64,000 nucleotides of DNA from Abyssalbus ytuae (GTDB lineage: Bacteria > Bacteroidota > Bacteroidia > Flavobacteriales > Flavobacteriaceae). Positions 41,027 through 51,113 of the stretch are shown here, one piece after another. The translations under genes were made by a program, and so were the position numbers. The stretch spans positions 1,116,001 to 1,180,000 of the forward strand of contig NZ_CP094358.1 in NCBI RefSeq assembly GCF_022807975.1, written 5' to 3'. Position 1 is the stretch's first letter. Each line of letters opens with the position of its first letter. The notes under the pieces were generated by a model. It saw only the letters and a program-made list of their open reading frames with translations. It searched no databases and was not told where the DNA came from.

Positions 41027-41206
41027 GTGTAGAACGGTCTCGTATAACCGTCAGTTACGGGTTAAATTAGTAATTATTTTTGGATTAAGCATTCGCGTTA
41101 GACAAACCTTTAGGTTCAGCGGAGCTAATTCCGAGTGGATTCGGACGTAGTCTCCCGAAGCTTCGGGACGCCGTAATTGCGGTTATACATCTTAAGTTAG
41201 CAATTG
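41027..41206 (-). repeat. attC-like (or attI-side) site 3
   Basis: 180 bp. Minus strand: TTGCTAAC (R''-like), GTATAACCG...TTACGG paired with CCGTAA...CGGTTATAC (L boxes, 9+6 bp perfect), GACCGTTCTACAC (R'-like). Inside are further short palindromes (CCCGAAGCTTCGGG). It lies between the integrase remnant and the first cassette. The whole 41011-41344 gap has no gene. Confidence 0.5.
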
Positions 41207-41344
41207 TTTAAATTTAGAGTTATTAATCAGAAAGAAAGAAGCGTAGAATAAGGTTATGATATACGTGTAAAACACATCATTATACAGCCAATTATATTTG
41301 GTAAACGATGTATAAATACACCGTTACTTATTTCGAAAAATAAA

Positions 41345-41889
41345 TCAAATATTAAAATCATCAAAAGGACTTTTAATTTTTTCTAAACTAGTTGTACTTA
41401 CATGTGTGTAAATCATGGTAGTTTTAGGGTTATTATCTCCTAAGAGCTCTTGTATAAATCTGATATCTGTACCGTCTTCCAATAAATGTGTTGCGTAACT
41501 GTAACGCAAAATATGAAGCGTTATATTTTTATTAATACCACAGTTATTTACTGCTCTATTGACAACTTGCCTTGCGCTTACAGAGATGTATTGCGGTTTT
41601 TTTTATCCCTCAAAAAGAAAAGCCTTAGGACTGTATTGTTTACATACTTTTTGATTAAATCAACTATAACATATAATAAAATTCTTTGTAGATCAACTGA
41701 ATTGATTTTTAAATTTATGGCTTCACTAATTCTTAATCCGCAGGAATAGATAAGGTTAAGTAAAGTTTTGTATTTAACACTTTTTATTGAAGATAATAGT
41801 AGTTTTACATCATTCAAAAATAACTGTATTTTTATAGTTTTTACAGATGAGTTTTTGAAAAATCCGGATTTTTGAGATGGAAAAAACAA
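41345..41889 (-). pseudogene. Integron-type tyrosine integrase remnant
   Basis: An upstream piece encodes SIKSVKYKTLLNLIYSCGLRISEAINLKI (with the catalytic Arg); downstream pieces in another frame encode KQYSPKAFLFEG, an in-frame TAA, then [53 protein letters not shown] and SPFDDFNI. The C-terminal wording is that of Bacteroidota integron/Xer-like integrases. Damage: missing N-terminal domain, about 25 residues deleted after the first piece, a frameshift near 41640, the stop codon, and the second His of HxLRHS changed to Tyr. Confidence 0.85.
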
Positions 41890-41931
41890 ACAAAATATTA
41901 AAGCAAGATTTAAATATTACTCCAAATATCT

Positions 41932-42777
41932 ATGAGAGAACTACTTTACACAAGTATTTTTTTAATCGCCAGTGTGGTATTAGCCCAGGAAAACAATTTT
42001 TTACCAGACCGTTCCGATAAAAATGTATGGGAGGATTTTACCTATGATATGGGAAACGTTTTTCAGGGTGTGGGATATACTTATACCCGACCCTTACACT
42101 GGAAGAAAAATGACTTTTTAAAGTTGGGTGGCGTAGTGGCTGGTACTTTAACTATATATGCTTTTGATGATAATATTCAACGGGAATTAAGAAGTCACGA
42201 ATCCGAAGTCCCAGATGTGTTATTGGATTACGGTTGGTATGCCGGTAGTCCTCAAAACAATTACGGATTTACGGGGGCTGTTTATCTTACCGGATTATTC
42301 AGCCGAAACGAAAAACTGAGACGTACGGGCGTACTTTTAATATCATCGGCCACAGCCACGGGGCTGATCCAACAACTTACAAAATCTGCCGTAGGCCGTG
42401 CACGCCCCGGAACCGGTTTTGGCAAGAACCATTTTCGCCCTTTTGGCGGTAGTGCGGCTTACAGATCATTTCCTTCAGGCCATGGGGTACTTACCTTTAC
42501 CAATGCCCATGTAATTGCCAAGCAATTCAGGAATCCCTGGGTAAAGGCTGGTATTTATACCATAGGTATCATTCCCGGTATTTCACGGATATATGCCGAT
42601 GCTCATTGGGCAAGTGATGTTTTTCTAAGCTGGGCTATGAGCTATTTCGTAGTTGAAGCCATAGATATTTACCTGGATAGCAAATACAACGAAAAATATA
42701 ACGACACAAAACGTAATAAAACCTCACTCAGTCTAACTTTTAATGGCAACGCTGTGGGTGCCAGATTCCTTTTTTAA
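41932..42777 (+). CDS. PAP2-family phosphatase, secreted/membrane
   Basis: 281 aa. Signal peptide (IFLIASVVLAQ). The three PAP2 motifs are KSAVGRARP (about 150-158), SFPSGH and SRIYADAHWASDV. It is probably a lipid phosphatase (undecaprenyl pyrophosphate or lipid A type) acting on the periplasmic side. It is single, on the plus strand, next to the integrase remnant. Confidence 0.93.
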   Translation: MRELLYTSIFLIASVVLAQENNFLPDRSDKNVWEDFTYDMGNVFQGVGYTYTRPLHWKKNDFLKLGGVVAGTLTIYAFDDNIQRELRSHESEVPDVLLDYGWYAGSPQNNYGFTGAVYLTGLFSRNEKLRRTGVLLISSATATGLIQQLTKSAVGRARPGTGFGKNHFRPFGGSAAYRSFPSGHGVLTFTNAHVIAKQFRNPWVKAGIYTIGIIPGISRIYADAHWASDVFLSWAMSYFVVEAIDIYLDSKYNEKYNDTKRNKTSLSLTFNGNAVGARFLF

Positions 42778-43021
42778 TTAAATGTATATAAAATAAGGTA
42801 AGGGCTTATTTACAGAAAAACGTACTACAACAAAAACTGTATCCCGCTCATTGCTTCTGATTTTCCCTGTGGAAAATCCTCTCAAATTAGTATCTTAGTT
42901 TCCGGTTAACAGTACTCACCTACTTCAGCGGCAACAAATCATATACTAACTATTGGCAGTTATTCTAAGGAAACACTGTGAACCGGAATAAACATCACAA
43001 GTAAATAGTTGAAAAACACTC

Positions 43022-43552
43022 ATGCAAAGCGAGATATATACACCTAAAGATGGTTTCCCTTATTACTTTAACCTGGTAAAAGATAAAGATTTACATACAC
43101 TTTTTTCTTCAATGTCTACTTATACATTTCTAAAATCAATTGATGAAGAAAAAGCCGCTTATCGGTATGAACCTGACAAATGGAGTATTAAACAACTGGT
43201 AGGTCATATAACCGACCATGAAAGAATAAAAATGTTCAGAGCTTTTCAATTGAGCAGAAATGAAAAAGTACAACTATGGGGTTACGACCAGGAATTTTTA
43301 ATAGAAAATAGTCATTTTGATGACTTAAAAATGAGCCTCCTGGTAGGTGATTTTTTAAATGTGAGGAAAGCCTCCTTAAGTTTCATCGAAACCTTATCAG
43401 AAAGTCAATTGAAAAAAACGGGATGGGCTCGTCAATACGAAATCACACTTGAAAATTTTCTTAAATCAATTATTGGCCATGAGATACATCATTTAAATAT
43501 TATTAAAACAAAATATTTACATAACGAAAGCAACTATGGTTCAATCTTTTAA
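43022..43552 (+). CDS. DinB-family (metal-dependent hydrolase fold) protein
   Basis: 176 aa four-helix bundle of the DinB/YfiT superfamily. The His triad is visible: DKWSIKQLVGHITDHERI (first His) and IIGHEIHHLNIIKTKY (the other two). Members are thiol or metal-dependent hydrolases or bacillithiol-type transferases; the substrate is unknown. It overlaps the next DinB gene by 17 nt. Confidence 0.9.
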   Translation: MQSEIYTPKDGFPYYFNLVKDKDLHTLFSSMSTYTFLKSIDEEKAAYRYEPDKWSIKQLVGHITDHERIKMFRAFQLSRNEKVQLWGYDQEFLIENSHFDDLKMSLLVGDFLNVRKASLSFIETLSESQLKKTGWARQYEITLENFLKSIIGHEIHHLNIIKTKYLHNESNYGSIF

Positions 43553-44018
43553 TGAAGTGATTTGGAGACAATTCGGGGCTAGTATTGATATGCTTGAAAA
43601 TGCAATTAAACTTTGTCCTCTTGAATTTTGGGATACCGAAAAGAAATTCTGGTATATATCTTATCATTGTTTGTTCTGGTTAGATTATTACCTTACACTT
43701 GACCCAATAAATTTTGAACCTCCATTACCATTTACCTTATCAGAATTTGACCCTTATGGTACAATGCCAAACCGGACATATACAAAAGAAGAACTGATCT
43801 CTTATTTACAATACTGCAGGAAGAAATGTTATGATTTGGTGTCCGCTATAACCGAAGAAATTGCAAATTCACGTTGGATAAATGATTATAAAGACTATTC
43901 AGTTTTCGAAATTTTACTTTACAATATGCGGCATGTGCAACATCACTCAGCACAGCTTAATTTGCTTCTTCGACAAGAAATAAATGATGCTCCCGGGTGG
44001 GTTTCTGTAGCAAAATAA
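43536..44018 (+). CDS. Second DinB-fold protein
   Basis: 160 aa DinB-like fold. The C-terminal signature MRHVQHHSAQLNLLLRQE gives two His; a first candidate is His at SYHCLFWLDYYL. The closing motif (APGWVS) is common in the family. It is overlapping and co-transcribed with the first DinB gene; a diverged tandem pair. Confidence 0.88.
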   Translation: MVQSFNEVIWRQFGASIDMLENAIKLCPLEFWDTEKKFWYISYHCLFWLDYYLTLDPINFEPPLPFTLSEFDPYGTMPNRTYTKEELISYLQYCRKKCYDLVSAITEEIANSRWINDYKDYSVFEILLYNMRHVQHHSAQLNLLLRQEINDAPGWVSVAK

Positions 44019-44208
44019 AAAATAACCAACAATACAGACTCTTCTCCATTGCTTAGTACAGTCTTAAAACCAAAGTTTATGTAAATTTACCTAACTTGAA
44101 TTCCTGCTACGGAAAAAATCCTAACAGATTTTATTTCACACCAAATCATATACACAAACGTTGTGATGCATTTAAGACAAACCGAGATTTAAAAGAAAAT
44201 ATGAGAAT

Positions 44209-45009
44209 ATGAAAATAATGTGTCTTAATGGATGGGGCGGAAAACTATACGATAAGTTACTGCCATATTTAACAGAAGAAAACCCGGACATTCTTTGCTT
44301 ACAAGAAGTTGTGCATACACCAGTAACGGAAAAGGACTGGCTCACATACAAAGACGGAAATCATATTCTTCCTCAACGAGCCAACTTTTTTAGAGATGTA
44401 CAAACTGTATTACCCAACCATATTGGAATTTTTTGTCCGGCATCTCAAGGAATACTTTGGGACAAGGAAACTAAAATTCCTTCGCAATGGGGACTCGCAA
44501 CATTTGTACGAAAATCATATCCAATAATTGAACAAATACAAGGATTTGTGCATAAATCCTATTCGCCTTATGAGTATGGAGAACATCCACGCTCCCGGAA
44601 TGCGCACGCTGTTAAAGTGTTCGATTATAAAGAAAACAGAACTGTTGTTGTAGCCCATATGCACGGATTGAGAGACTTGAATGGGAAAATGGACACACCT
44701 GAAAGAGCGGTACAAGCACAAAAATTAATGTCTCTTACAAATGAACTGAGTGAAAAAAATGATGCTCTTGTAATCTGTGGAGATTTTAATGTAGAACCGG
44801 ATAGTGAGACCTTAAAAATTTTATCCAAAGCCGGACTAACCGAATTAGTAACGACTCGAACAACAAAAGGAACTCGAAATTCTCAATACAAAAAGAAAAG
44901 TAAATTTGCAGATTATATGTTAGTGAACGAACATATCAATGTTTTCGATTTTAAGGTAATTTTTAACCCGGAAGTTTCGGATCATTGTCCATTACTTCTA
45001 ACGATCTAA
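44209..45009 (+). CDS. Endonuclease/exonuclease/phosphatase-family protein
   Basis: 266 aa. EEP superfamily motifs in order: MCLNGWGGK, PDILCLQEVV (metal-binding Glu), VVVAHMHGLRD, VICGDFNVEPDS (Asp/Asn) and SDHCPLLLTI (Asp-His). There is no signal peptide, so cytosolic. It could be a nuclease (ExoIII-like) or a phosphodiesterase; the substrate is not evident. Confidence 0.9.
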   Translation: MKIMCLNGWGGKLYDKLLPYLTEENPDILCLQEVVHTPVTEKDWLTYKDGNHILPQRANFFRDVQTVLPNHIGIFCPASQGILWDKETKIPSQWGLATFVRKSYPIIEQIQGFVHKSYSPYEYGEHPRSRNAHAVKVFDYKENRTVVVAHMHGLRDLNGKMDTPERAVQAQKLMSLTNELSEKNDALVICGDFNVEPDSETLKILSKAGLTELVTTRTTKGTRNSQYKKKSKFADYMLVNEHINVFDFKVIFNPEVSDHCPLLLTI

Positions 45010-45178
45010 ATAAATGGAAAACGCACAAACATACTAAATTATGGATCTCACATTTGATATAAGTGTTTCTTAAAACAAAGTGATTAAGCTCACATAAAAT
45101 AAATTTGACTGGAAAGTTGAGTTTGACAAAATATAACTTCCAGACAAAAAATATGGCTAACTTAACACGTAACGGTAA

Positions 45179-45757
45179 ATGACGGATCTTCACAAAAATT
45201 TATCAGAGTTAATAAGACAACAGTCTCGTTGCCATGAAAATGAAATTTTTCAGATAATGGAATTGTTTGAATACAAAGAGTATCAGGCGGGCGAACATCT
45301 TTTTAAAATTGGCGAAAAAAACAAGCAAATCGGATTCGTTTGCAAAGGTGTATTAAGGTCCTATAACCTGGATGATGATGGAAATGAAAACACTCTTTTT
45401 TTCTCAACGGAGAACGATTTTGTAATAGGAAACTTATCTCCCAGAATGAAGTGTTCTTTTACCAAACAATCGCTAACTGAAACTACACTCTTGGTTGCAA
45501 ACTATCAGGATTATTATGATATAATAATTAAAAACAACAATCTTTTAGAATTCCATGAGAACTTATTCCGGACTATTCATAATAAAGTAGGAAACAGGAT
45601 TTCAAAAGATTTTTTTAGTAATTCCTTAAAGAGGTATGAGATGTTTTTAAAGAACTATCCCGGCCTGTTAAACAGAATTCCCCACTACCATATTGCGAAC
45701 TATCTTGGTATTACCCCAACACAATTAAGTCGAATTAGAAAAAAAATTCTAAATTAA
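45179..45757 (+). CDS. Crp/Fnr-family regulator
   Basis: 192 aa. Cyclic-nucleotide-binding-like beta roll (FEYKEYQAGEHLFKIGEKNKQIGFVCKGVLRSY) and a C-terminal HTH (YHIANYLGITPTQLSRIRKKI). This short form is typical of Bacteroidota Crp-like proteins, which often lack cAMP-binding residues; no RxS-type phosphate-binding cassette is seen. It may control the following 175-aa gene. Confidence 0.9.
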   Translation: MTDLHKNLSELIRQQSRCHENEIFQIMELFEYKEYQAGEHLFKIGEKNKQIGFVCKGVLRSYNLDDDGNENTLFFSTENDFVIGNLSPRMKCSFTKQSLTETTLLVANYQDYYDIIIKNNNLLEFHENLFRTIHNKVGNRISKDFFSNSLKRYEMFLKNYPGLLNRIPHYHIANYLGITPTQLSRIRKKILN

Positions 45758-45835
45758 ATTTCATTTATCAACAAATGTAAATGGATAAGCCTTTTCAGTT
45801 CTCCACTTTTGTGAAGAATTAAAAAAATATAAAAA

Positions 45836-46363
45836 ATGGAAAGTCTTAGAAACACAAAAAAATCAGAAAAAACAGTAAAAAAATTTCTTGAAAGAAATAC
45901 TCCTTTTAAGAGAAAAGAACAAACTTACAAAGTTGATTTCAGCTTTTCGGCTGGGGAGGTGTTCAGAGAATTTTGCCCATCGCGCGAAGAAGACTGGATA
46001 GACGGATGGACTGCAGATTTGATATATACCTCTTCAGGATATGCTGAATCAGATTGTGTTTTTTCTACTCCGAGCTCTAACATTTTAGGCCCTGGCCTTT
46101 GGATTTTTACCAAATTAAAACCTGACCAACATTTAGAAGTAATAAGAATTATTGAAAATAGTGTGATAGTACATTTCAGAATTGAACTCGAAAACCACGA
46201 CAATAATACCTGTACCGGTATATGGAAACTCAAATTCACAGCCCTTAATGAACAAGGAAATAAGATGATAGACAATATACCCGAAAGAGATCCTATGTTT
46301 GAAAAAATTATCGAAGGATTGCAATATTTTCTTGAGAAAGGAGAAGCAATCAAACTTGTATAA
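45836..46363 (+). CDS. SRPBCC-like hypothetical protein
   Basis: 175 aa. Pattern of a START/SRPBCC hydrophobic-ligand fold: VFREFCPSREEDWIDGW, DCVFSTPSS, LGPGLWIFTKLKPDQHLEVIRI, then a C-terminal helix (MFEKIIEGLQYFLEKG). There is no signal peptide. It follows the Crp-like regulator by 78 nt. Confidence 0.65.
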   Translation: MESLRNTKKSEKTVKKFLERNTPFKRKEQTYKVDFSFSAGEVFREFCPSREEDWIDGWTADLIYTSSGYAESDCVFSTPSSNILGPGLWIFTKLKPDQHLEVIRIIENSVIVHFRIELENHDNNTCTGIWKLKFTALNEQGNKMIDNIPERDPMFEKIIEGLQYFLEKGEAIKLV

Positions 46364-46683
46364 CCAGTAAACAGGAACTATTACTATATCCTATACCTCA
46401 ATTGCTATAAGTTTTCCTCTGAAAATTGCTTAAAAGAGTGATGTTTATCAAATAGCAAAATATCGGGAAGTTTTGGTTTAGTTCCTGTGAGAACCTGGAA
46501 AATAGGTGGAAAAGCGAAAATGAAGCTAGTAGAATACTGATGAGAATTGGACAACAATATAATAAAAATCCAACACACACCATGTACAGATAAATATGGT
46601 GGGTTCAGATATGTTTATGTTATTATGATTTATATATTTAACATTATATACAAGCTGAAAAATGATTAATAAAAATTTTTAGT
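46364..46683. other. Intergenic stretch, nothing recognised
   Basis: 320 bp AT-rich. I see no gene, clear terminator or promoter box; a minus-strand open frame here has the Cys/Leu/Phe composition of antisense noise. Confidence 0.6.
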
Positions 46684-47181
46684 ATGAAAATTATATTCTA
46701 CACATTGATTTTACTTGCTTTTCAAAACTCTCTGATTTCATGTAAAGGAAAACAAGGAAATACTACTGAAGACAACTTCACTCAAAATAAAGAATCCTTC
46801 ATGGCTACTATGCAAAAACATTTAGATGCTGTTTCAAATCGTGACCTTATTGCATTGAAAAGTACAATGGCACCAAATGGTAAGATGCAATTAATCCTGC
46901 CAAAAACAGAAATTATTCAAGGAGTAGAAGAATTTATGGAATATCATCGGGTTTGGTTCAAAGATAGCTTATGGACCTTTGAAACAAATATTTTGAACAC
47001 AGAAATTGGCCATAAGTTTGGAATGGTAATTACTGAAATAATTTATCGGGAACCTGAAAGAAATGGTCAGCCATATTTCAACCGAATGATTGTAAGTTAT
47101 GATTTAGAAAAAATTAATGGCAAATGGTATATTATTAAAGATCATGCAAGTTCAATTGAAAAATCGACAGAAATGGAATGA
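46684..47181 (+). CDS. SnoaL/NTF2-like lipoprotein
   Basis: 165 aa. Lipobox LISC (Cys20), then an NTF2-like cone domain: MATMQKHLDAVSNRDLIALKSTMA, GVEEFMEYHRVWF, IVSYDLEKINGKWYIIKDHAS. It is similar to the DUF4440/SnoaL groups; the ligand or reaction is unknown. Probably an envelope protein. Confidence 0.8.
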   Translation: MKIIFYTLILLAFQNSLISCKGKQGNTTEDNFTQNKESFMATMQKHLDAVSNRDLIALKSTMAPNGKMQLILPKTEIIQGVEEFMEYHRVWFKDSLWTFETNILNTEIGHKFGMVITEIIYREPERNGQPYFNRMIVSYDLEKINGKWYIIKDHASSIEKSTEME

Positions 47182-47305
47182 TATTTACCATAAAAGCCAG
47201 TGTATAACAATGACTCCTGTGAAAAGTACTGGTTAAGTTCTTCAAAATTGCTATTTTATTTTTTAATGTAATGTTGATAATCCGTCTGGATATTCCATCA
47301 TTCTT

Positions 47306-48721
47306 TTAAAATTTATTTTCTACCTCAGCTGCTTCCAGCATCAAATAATGAAGATCTGTATTTTTTATAAAAGGTTTTAACAAATGACTCCCTGGGCCAT
47401 ACATGGCTAACTCAACATAATCAGCCGAATGTTGCATACTTATCCACCCTACGGAATTATGCCGTTGTTGTATTTCAGCCAAAGTCTTAAAAGGAAGATG
47501 CTTCGGATTGTAAAGCCCTTCTTCTGTTTTAAAGTTGTTATAATAGCTTAATAATAATTTTGCTTCCTCATCAGTTAGAGCAAAATTATTAGCATAATGA
47601 ACCCTTTCTTTTATTTGGGATACGGAGGTTTCTTTTCCAATACCTGTTAAAATCCACTCATTGGTATGTCTATATTCCTGAATGGAATCAAAATTATCAT
47701 TTGCCTCTTTTCCATAAATAACTCCCGGATTCGCATTACCATGATCAGTAGTTATGATTACTAATGTTTGCTCATCTTGAGCTGCAAAATCCATAGCCAC
47801 ACCTATGGCCTCATCATGAGCAACTTGATCATAAATGAGACCGGCAATATCGTTACCATGAGCAGCCCAGTCTACTTTTCCTGCTTCTACCTGTAACACA
47901 AAACCATTGGGATGATTTTTCATATTATCGATGGCTTTTTTGGTCATTTCGGCAAGAGTGGGTACTTTTTGAAATAAATCTTTATTATTATCTCTATCAA
48001 TTGAATATGGAAGTCCATTATCTTCAAACACCCCTAAAACGGGTTTATTAATAGATGCAGAAAACATTTCGTTTCTTGTCTTGACCACTTCATAACCGTA
48101 GGATGCAAAGGCCTGGTACATATCTTTTTTATCCTTTCTTTTTTCAGGAGAAAAGTATTTGTCCCCTCCCCCCATCATTACATCAAATTTTTGTTCCAAG
48201 TACTTCTCTGCAATTTTTTCCTGGGCATTTCTGGATTTAGAGTTTATACAAAAACCAGCCGGGGTAGCATGGGTAATAGGAACGGTAGTAACACAACCTG
48301 CCTTTTTACCTGCTTGTTTAAATTTTTGCCAAATAGGAACATGCTCTTCTCCTTTTTTGCTTACATTCAATGCACCATTGTTAATACGCACGCCCCCTCC
48401 CCAGGAAGAGCTTGCAGCCGCAGAATCGGTAACTATGGAACTTGCAGAAGCCATATCCATTAAGGCTCTGTTCACTTTATTATCCTTGTATAGCTGTAAC
48501 CAGTTAGAGCATTTACCTGTTTTTCTTGAAAGATATAAATCGGCCATAGTCAAAGTGCCAATGCTCATTCCATCACTAACAATCATGATTATGTTCTTTG
48601 CTCTTTTATTTTTCTTACTCTTGTCATATGGAATATTGTTGGCAATACTACTAAAAGGATGTAATAGGGTTGTTCCTAATGTAAGTAATGATCCGTTTTT
48701 AAAAAATTTTCTTCTGTTCAT
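47306..48721 (-). CDS. phoA: Alkaline phosphatase, Tat-exported
   Basis: 471 aa. N-terminal twin-arginine signal (NRRKFFKNGS). Alkaline phosphatase core: IMIVSDGMS (metal-binding Asp), MASASSIVTDSAAASSSW with the nucleophile Ser in TDSAAAS, THATPAGF, VEAGKVDWAAHGND, TTDHGN and the late His in SMQHSADYVE. It is a Zn/Mg-dependent periplasmic phosphomonoesterase. It lies after the metal-uptake genes, consistent with its need for zinc; the symbol is by family only. Confidence 0.93.
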   Translation of the reverse strand: MNRRKFFKNGSLLTLGTTLLHPFSSIANNIPYDKSKKNKRAKNIIMIVSDGMSIGTLTMADLYLSRKTGKCSNWLQLYKDNKVNRALMDMASASSIVTDSAAASSSWGGGVRINNGALNVSKKGEEHVPIWQKFKQAGKKAGCVTTVPITHATPAGFCINSKSRNAQEKIAEKYLEQKFDVMMGGGDKYFSPEKRKDKKDMYQAFASYGYEVVKTRNEMFSASINKPVLGVFEDNGLPYSIDRDNNKDLFQKVPTLAEMTKKAIDNMKNHPNGFVLQVEAGKVDWAAHGNDIAGLIYDQVAHDEAIGVAMDFAAQDEQTLVIITTDHGNANPGVIYGKEANDNFDSIQEYRHTNEWILTGIGKETSVSQIKERVHYANNFALTDEEAKLLLSYYNNFKTEEGLYNPKHLPFKTLAEIQQRHNSVGWISMQHSADYVELAMYGPGSHLLKPFIKNTDLHYLMLEAAEVENKF

Positions 48722-48751
48722 TTCAATAGGGTTATGTTAATAATATTCTTA

Positions 48752-49189
48752 TTAATTGATCAACTGTCCTTTACACTCCGTCAGGATATAATTAAAATGT
48801 TCTACATCATCAGCATTTAGCTTTAATGTTCCTGTAATTCTAACTATGGCATCGGTCTTAAAGCGCTGCTTTGAGATAAATTGTAGTTCTATAGCAGTTT
48901 CAGGGCCACCAACCCCACAGAAAAAACAAGAAGACATAGGCCCCTTGGACAGGATATACATTTTTTCTTCAGGATCTATATTCAGAAAATAACCGGTAAT
49001 AATTACTTGCTTTCCTTCTAAAGCCTTTACTGGGGGTAAAAATTTTGGATACAGGAAAGATTCTCCATAAGCAGGAAAAAATTTCTCTGAAAATTTCACC
49101 TGTGCCAAATCTTCCCAGGTTATTTCCTTCTGGCTAAAGCATACGAAGCTAAACAGAAGGAAAACGATGCTTAAAATTTTATTTTTCAT
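48752..49189 (-). CDS. Secreted DUF3299-like protein
   Basis: 145 aa. Signal peptide (ILSIVFLLFSFVCFSQ). Core pattern VIITGYFLNIDPEEKMYILSKGPMSSCFFCGVGGPETAIELQF fits DUF3299-type proteins, with a CxxC pair (CFFC) able to bind metal. It overlaps the FtsX-like permease by 11 nt. I recall DUF3299 proteins accompanying LolD/MacB-like zinc-regulated transporters in other bacteria; the link is an inference here. Confidence 0.7.
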   Translation of the reverse strand: MKNKILSIVFLLFSFVCFSQKEITWEDLAQVKFSEKFFPAYGESFLYPKFLPPVKALEGKQVIITGYFLNIDPEEKMYILSKGPMSSCFFCGVGGPETAIELQFISKQRFKTDAIVRITGTLKLNADDVEHFNYILTECKGQLIN

Positions 49190-50405
49190 TACTTAAAATA
49201 TCTGATATTTTCATTTTTATGATCGGATAGATTGCTAATGAAATAGCGACTAATATCATGATTAAAACCAAACCTCCTATATGTAATAATTCCTTATAGG
49301 GTAGTTCCTGAAGGATATTTTGTTTATATTCAGTTTTTACAATTTTAAAAAGAAAGTATAGTCCTGCTTTCGATAATAAAAACCCTACCATAAAAGCGAG
49401 CATTCCGATAATTATTCCTTCATAGGCAACTATTTGTATCAATTGAAAATTGTGGGCTCCGTAAGTGCGCAAAAGTGCAAGATCAAAGGCCCGTTCTTTT
49501 ACCATTTTATAAAGACTGATAAAAATAGTCATACACGAAATAATAAGGATCATATAGGCAATCCAGGAAATTGTTTTAATCCCCACACCAGTATATTGGG
49601 ATAATTTCTCCAATTCATATTTTGGTAATACTGCCTGCATGTTGGTTTGTTCATTAATTCTCCTGGGAAGGGTCAAAAGAGCTGAAGGGTTTCTAAAAGA
49701 AATCAATAACGATGTTATTTCCTTTACTGCATCCAGGTCCTCTTCATTTTCCATATGGCCTTCCTCTTTTTTATGTTTATCCTCATCTTCATGATGATGA
49801 ACTTCCCACACACTTTCTAAGTTGGTAATAATGAGCCGGTCTATTACTTTATAGGTGGGTTTATATATTCCAACTACTTTTAGGTGCTGGGAATGTATAT
49901 GGACTTCATTTTCAACTAATCCATGAGAACTCAAGAAAGTGTCTCCTATTTTAAGATGCAGTTGTTCTGCCACGGTATGTCCAAGGATTACCTCCATAGG
50001 TTTTTTCACCGTACTTCCCTTTTCCAGTTCAGCATTGTAAAAGGTTGCAAATTCATCAGTTGTTCCTACAATTCTATAGCCTTTGTAATTATCTCCGTAA
50101 GAGATAGGTACTGCGGTCTTTATCATTGGATTTCTGCTTATATTTTTTGCTTCTTCATACAAAATATTCCCTGTTGGATTGTCCATGTGTAACACAGAAG
50201 CCAAAACTAACTGTAACGGACTTCCTTTAGAGCCGATAACCAGGTCTATATCTCCTAAATTATTTTCCATCTGATATTTAAAGGAAGTTTTTAATTGTTG
50301 AATACCTAAAAGAAGTGTGATACTTAATGATAAAATGAAGACACTTAAAAAAGTATATAATGGTTTAGACTTTATATTTTTTATACTAATCCTCCAAATA
50401 TTCAT
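49179..50405 (-). CDS. FtsX/MacB-like ABC permease with His-rich loop
   Basis: 408 aa. N-terminal membrane helix, an extracytoplasmic domain of about 230 residues, then three C-terminal helices with the FtsX fold (YMILIISCMTIFISLYKMV, LLRTYGAHNFQLIQIVAYEG). The periplasmic domain contains a His/Glu-rich stretch (VHHHEDEDKHKKEEGH, about residues 203-218), a likely Zn or Cu site. It overlaps its ATPase gene by 4 nt. Confidence 0.85.
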   Translation of the reverse strand: MNIWRISIKNIKSKPLYTFLSVFILSLSITLLLGIQQLKTSFKYQMENNLGDIDLVIGSKGSPLQLVLASVLHMDNPTGNILYEEAKNISRNPMIKTAVPISYGDNYKGYRIVGTTDEFATFYNAELEKGSTVKKPMEVILGHTVAEQLHLKIGDTFLSSHGLVENEVHIHSQHLKVVGIYKPTYKVIDRLIITNLESVWEVHHHEDEDKHKKEEGHMENEEDLDAVKEITSLLISFRNPSALLTLPRRINEQTNMQAVLPKYELEKLSQYTGVGIKTISWIAYMILIISCMTIFISLYKMVKERAFDLALLRTYGAHNFQLIQIVAYEGIIIGMLAFMVGFLLSKAGLYFLFKIVKTEYKQNILQELPYKELLHIGGLVLIMILVAISLAIYPIIKMKISDILSNEK

Positions 50406-51031
50406 AACGTGATTGAATTTGAAAATAATGATTTAACCCTATGGTCGTGGGTAATAACAATTAGATTGGCATTGGTTTGCTTAGCCTGTTTTATAAGTAA
50501 CTCAATGACAATTTTACAGTTCTCGTCATCTAAACTGGATGTAGGCTCATCAGCCAGAATAACCTTTGGCTTATGGATGACAGCCAGAGCAATACCCAAT
50601 CGCTGAAGTTGTCCTTCACTCAATTCATTTATTTTTTTTAATCTGCAATCTCCTATATTCAATTGGTCCAGCAGATTTAGGATAAGTGCGTTATCGACTT
50701 TCTTTCTACTGAAAAAAAGACGGGCTTGTATGTTTTCTATAACATTTAAAGACCAAACGGCCAGATTTTTTTGAAAAACCAAACCAATATTCTGGCCCAC
50801 AAACCTGTCCAATTGTTTGTTGTTGAAGGATTGTAAACAAATTCCATCTATTGTTACAGAACCTGTGCCTGGTTGTAGTAATCCTGCCATTAAGTGGAGC
50901 AAGGTTGTTTTTCCGATTCCGGATTTCCCCAAAATAAGTAAGTGTTCTGTATGTCTCAGAAAGAGATCAGGAAAATGAAAATTTTTCCCCTTTTTATGAT
51001 ATTGAAATGTTAGATTTTCTGTTTGAATCAT
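50402..51031 (-). CDS. LolD-like ABC transporter ATPase
   Basis: 209 aa. Walker A GKSGIGKTTLL (about 34-44), signature LSEGQLQRLGIALA, Walker B VILADEPTSSLD and H-loop VITHDH. It partners the FtsX-like permease with which it overlaps. MacB/LolD-type pairs act by mechanotransmission on periplasmic partners rather than by import through a pore. Confidence 0.92.
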   Translation of the reverse strand: MIQTENLTFQYHKKGKNFHFPDLFLRHTEHLLILGKSGIGKTTLLHLMAGLLQPGTGSVTIDGICLQSFNNKQLDRFVGQNIGLVFQKNLAVWSLNVIENIQARLFFSRKKVDNALILNLLDQLNIGDCRLKKINELSEGQLQRLGIALAVIHKPKVILADEPTSSLDDENCKIVIELLIKQAKQTNANLIVITHDHRVKSLFSNSITL

Positions 51032-51113
51032 TTTTCAATTTTTCTTTTTAGTTTTATTTTTAAAATACTCCCGTTATTCCTATTATTTTTATTTGGTGAC
51101 TCATATACACAAA

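Noticed and set aside
46398-46583. Minus-strand open frame upstream of the SnoaL-like gene
   Set aside because: Cys/Leu/Phe-rich translation without a domain, no leader and no partner gene; antisense noise.
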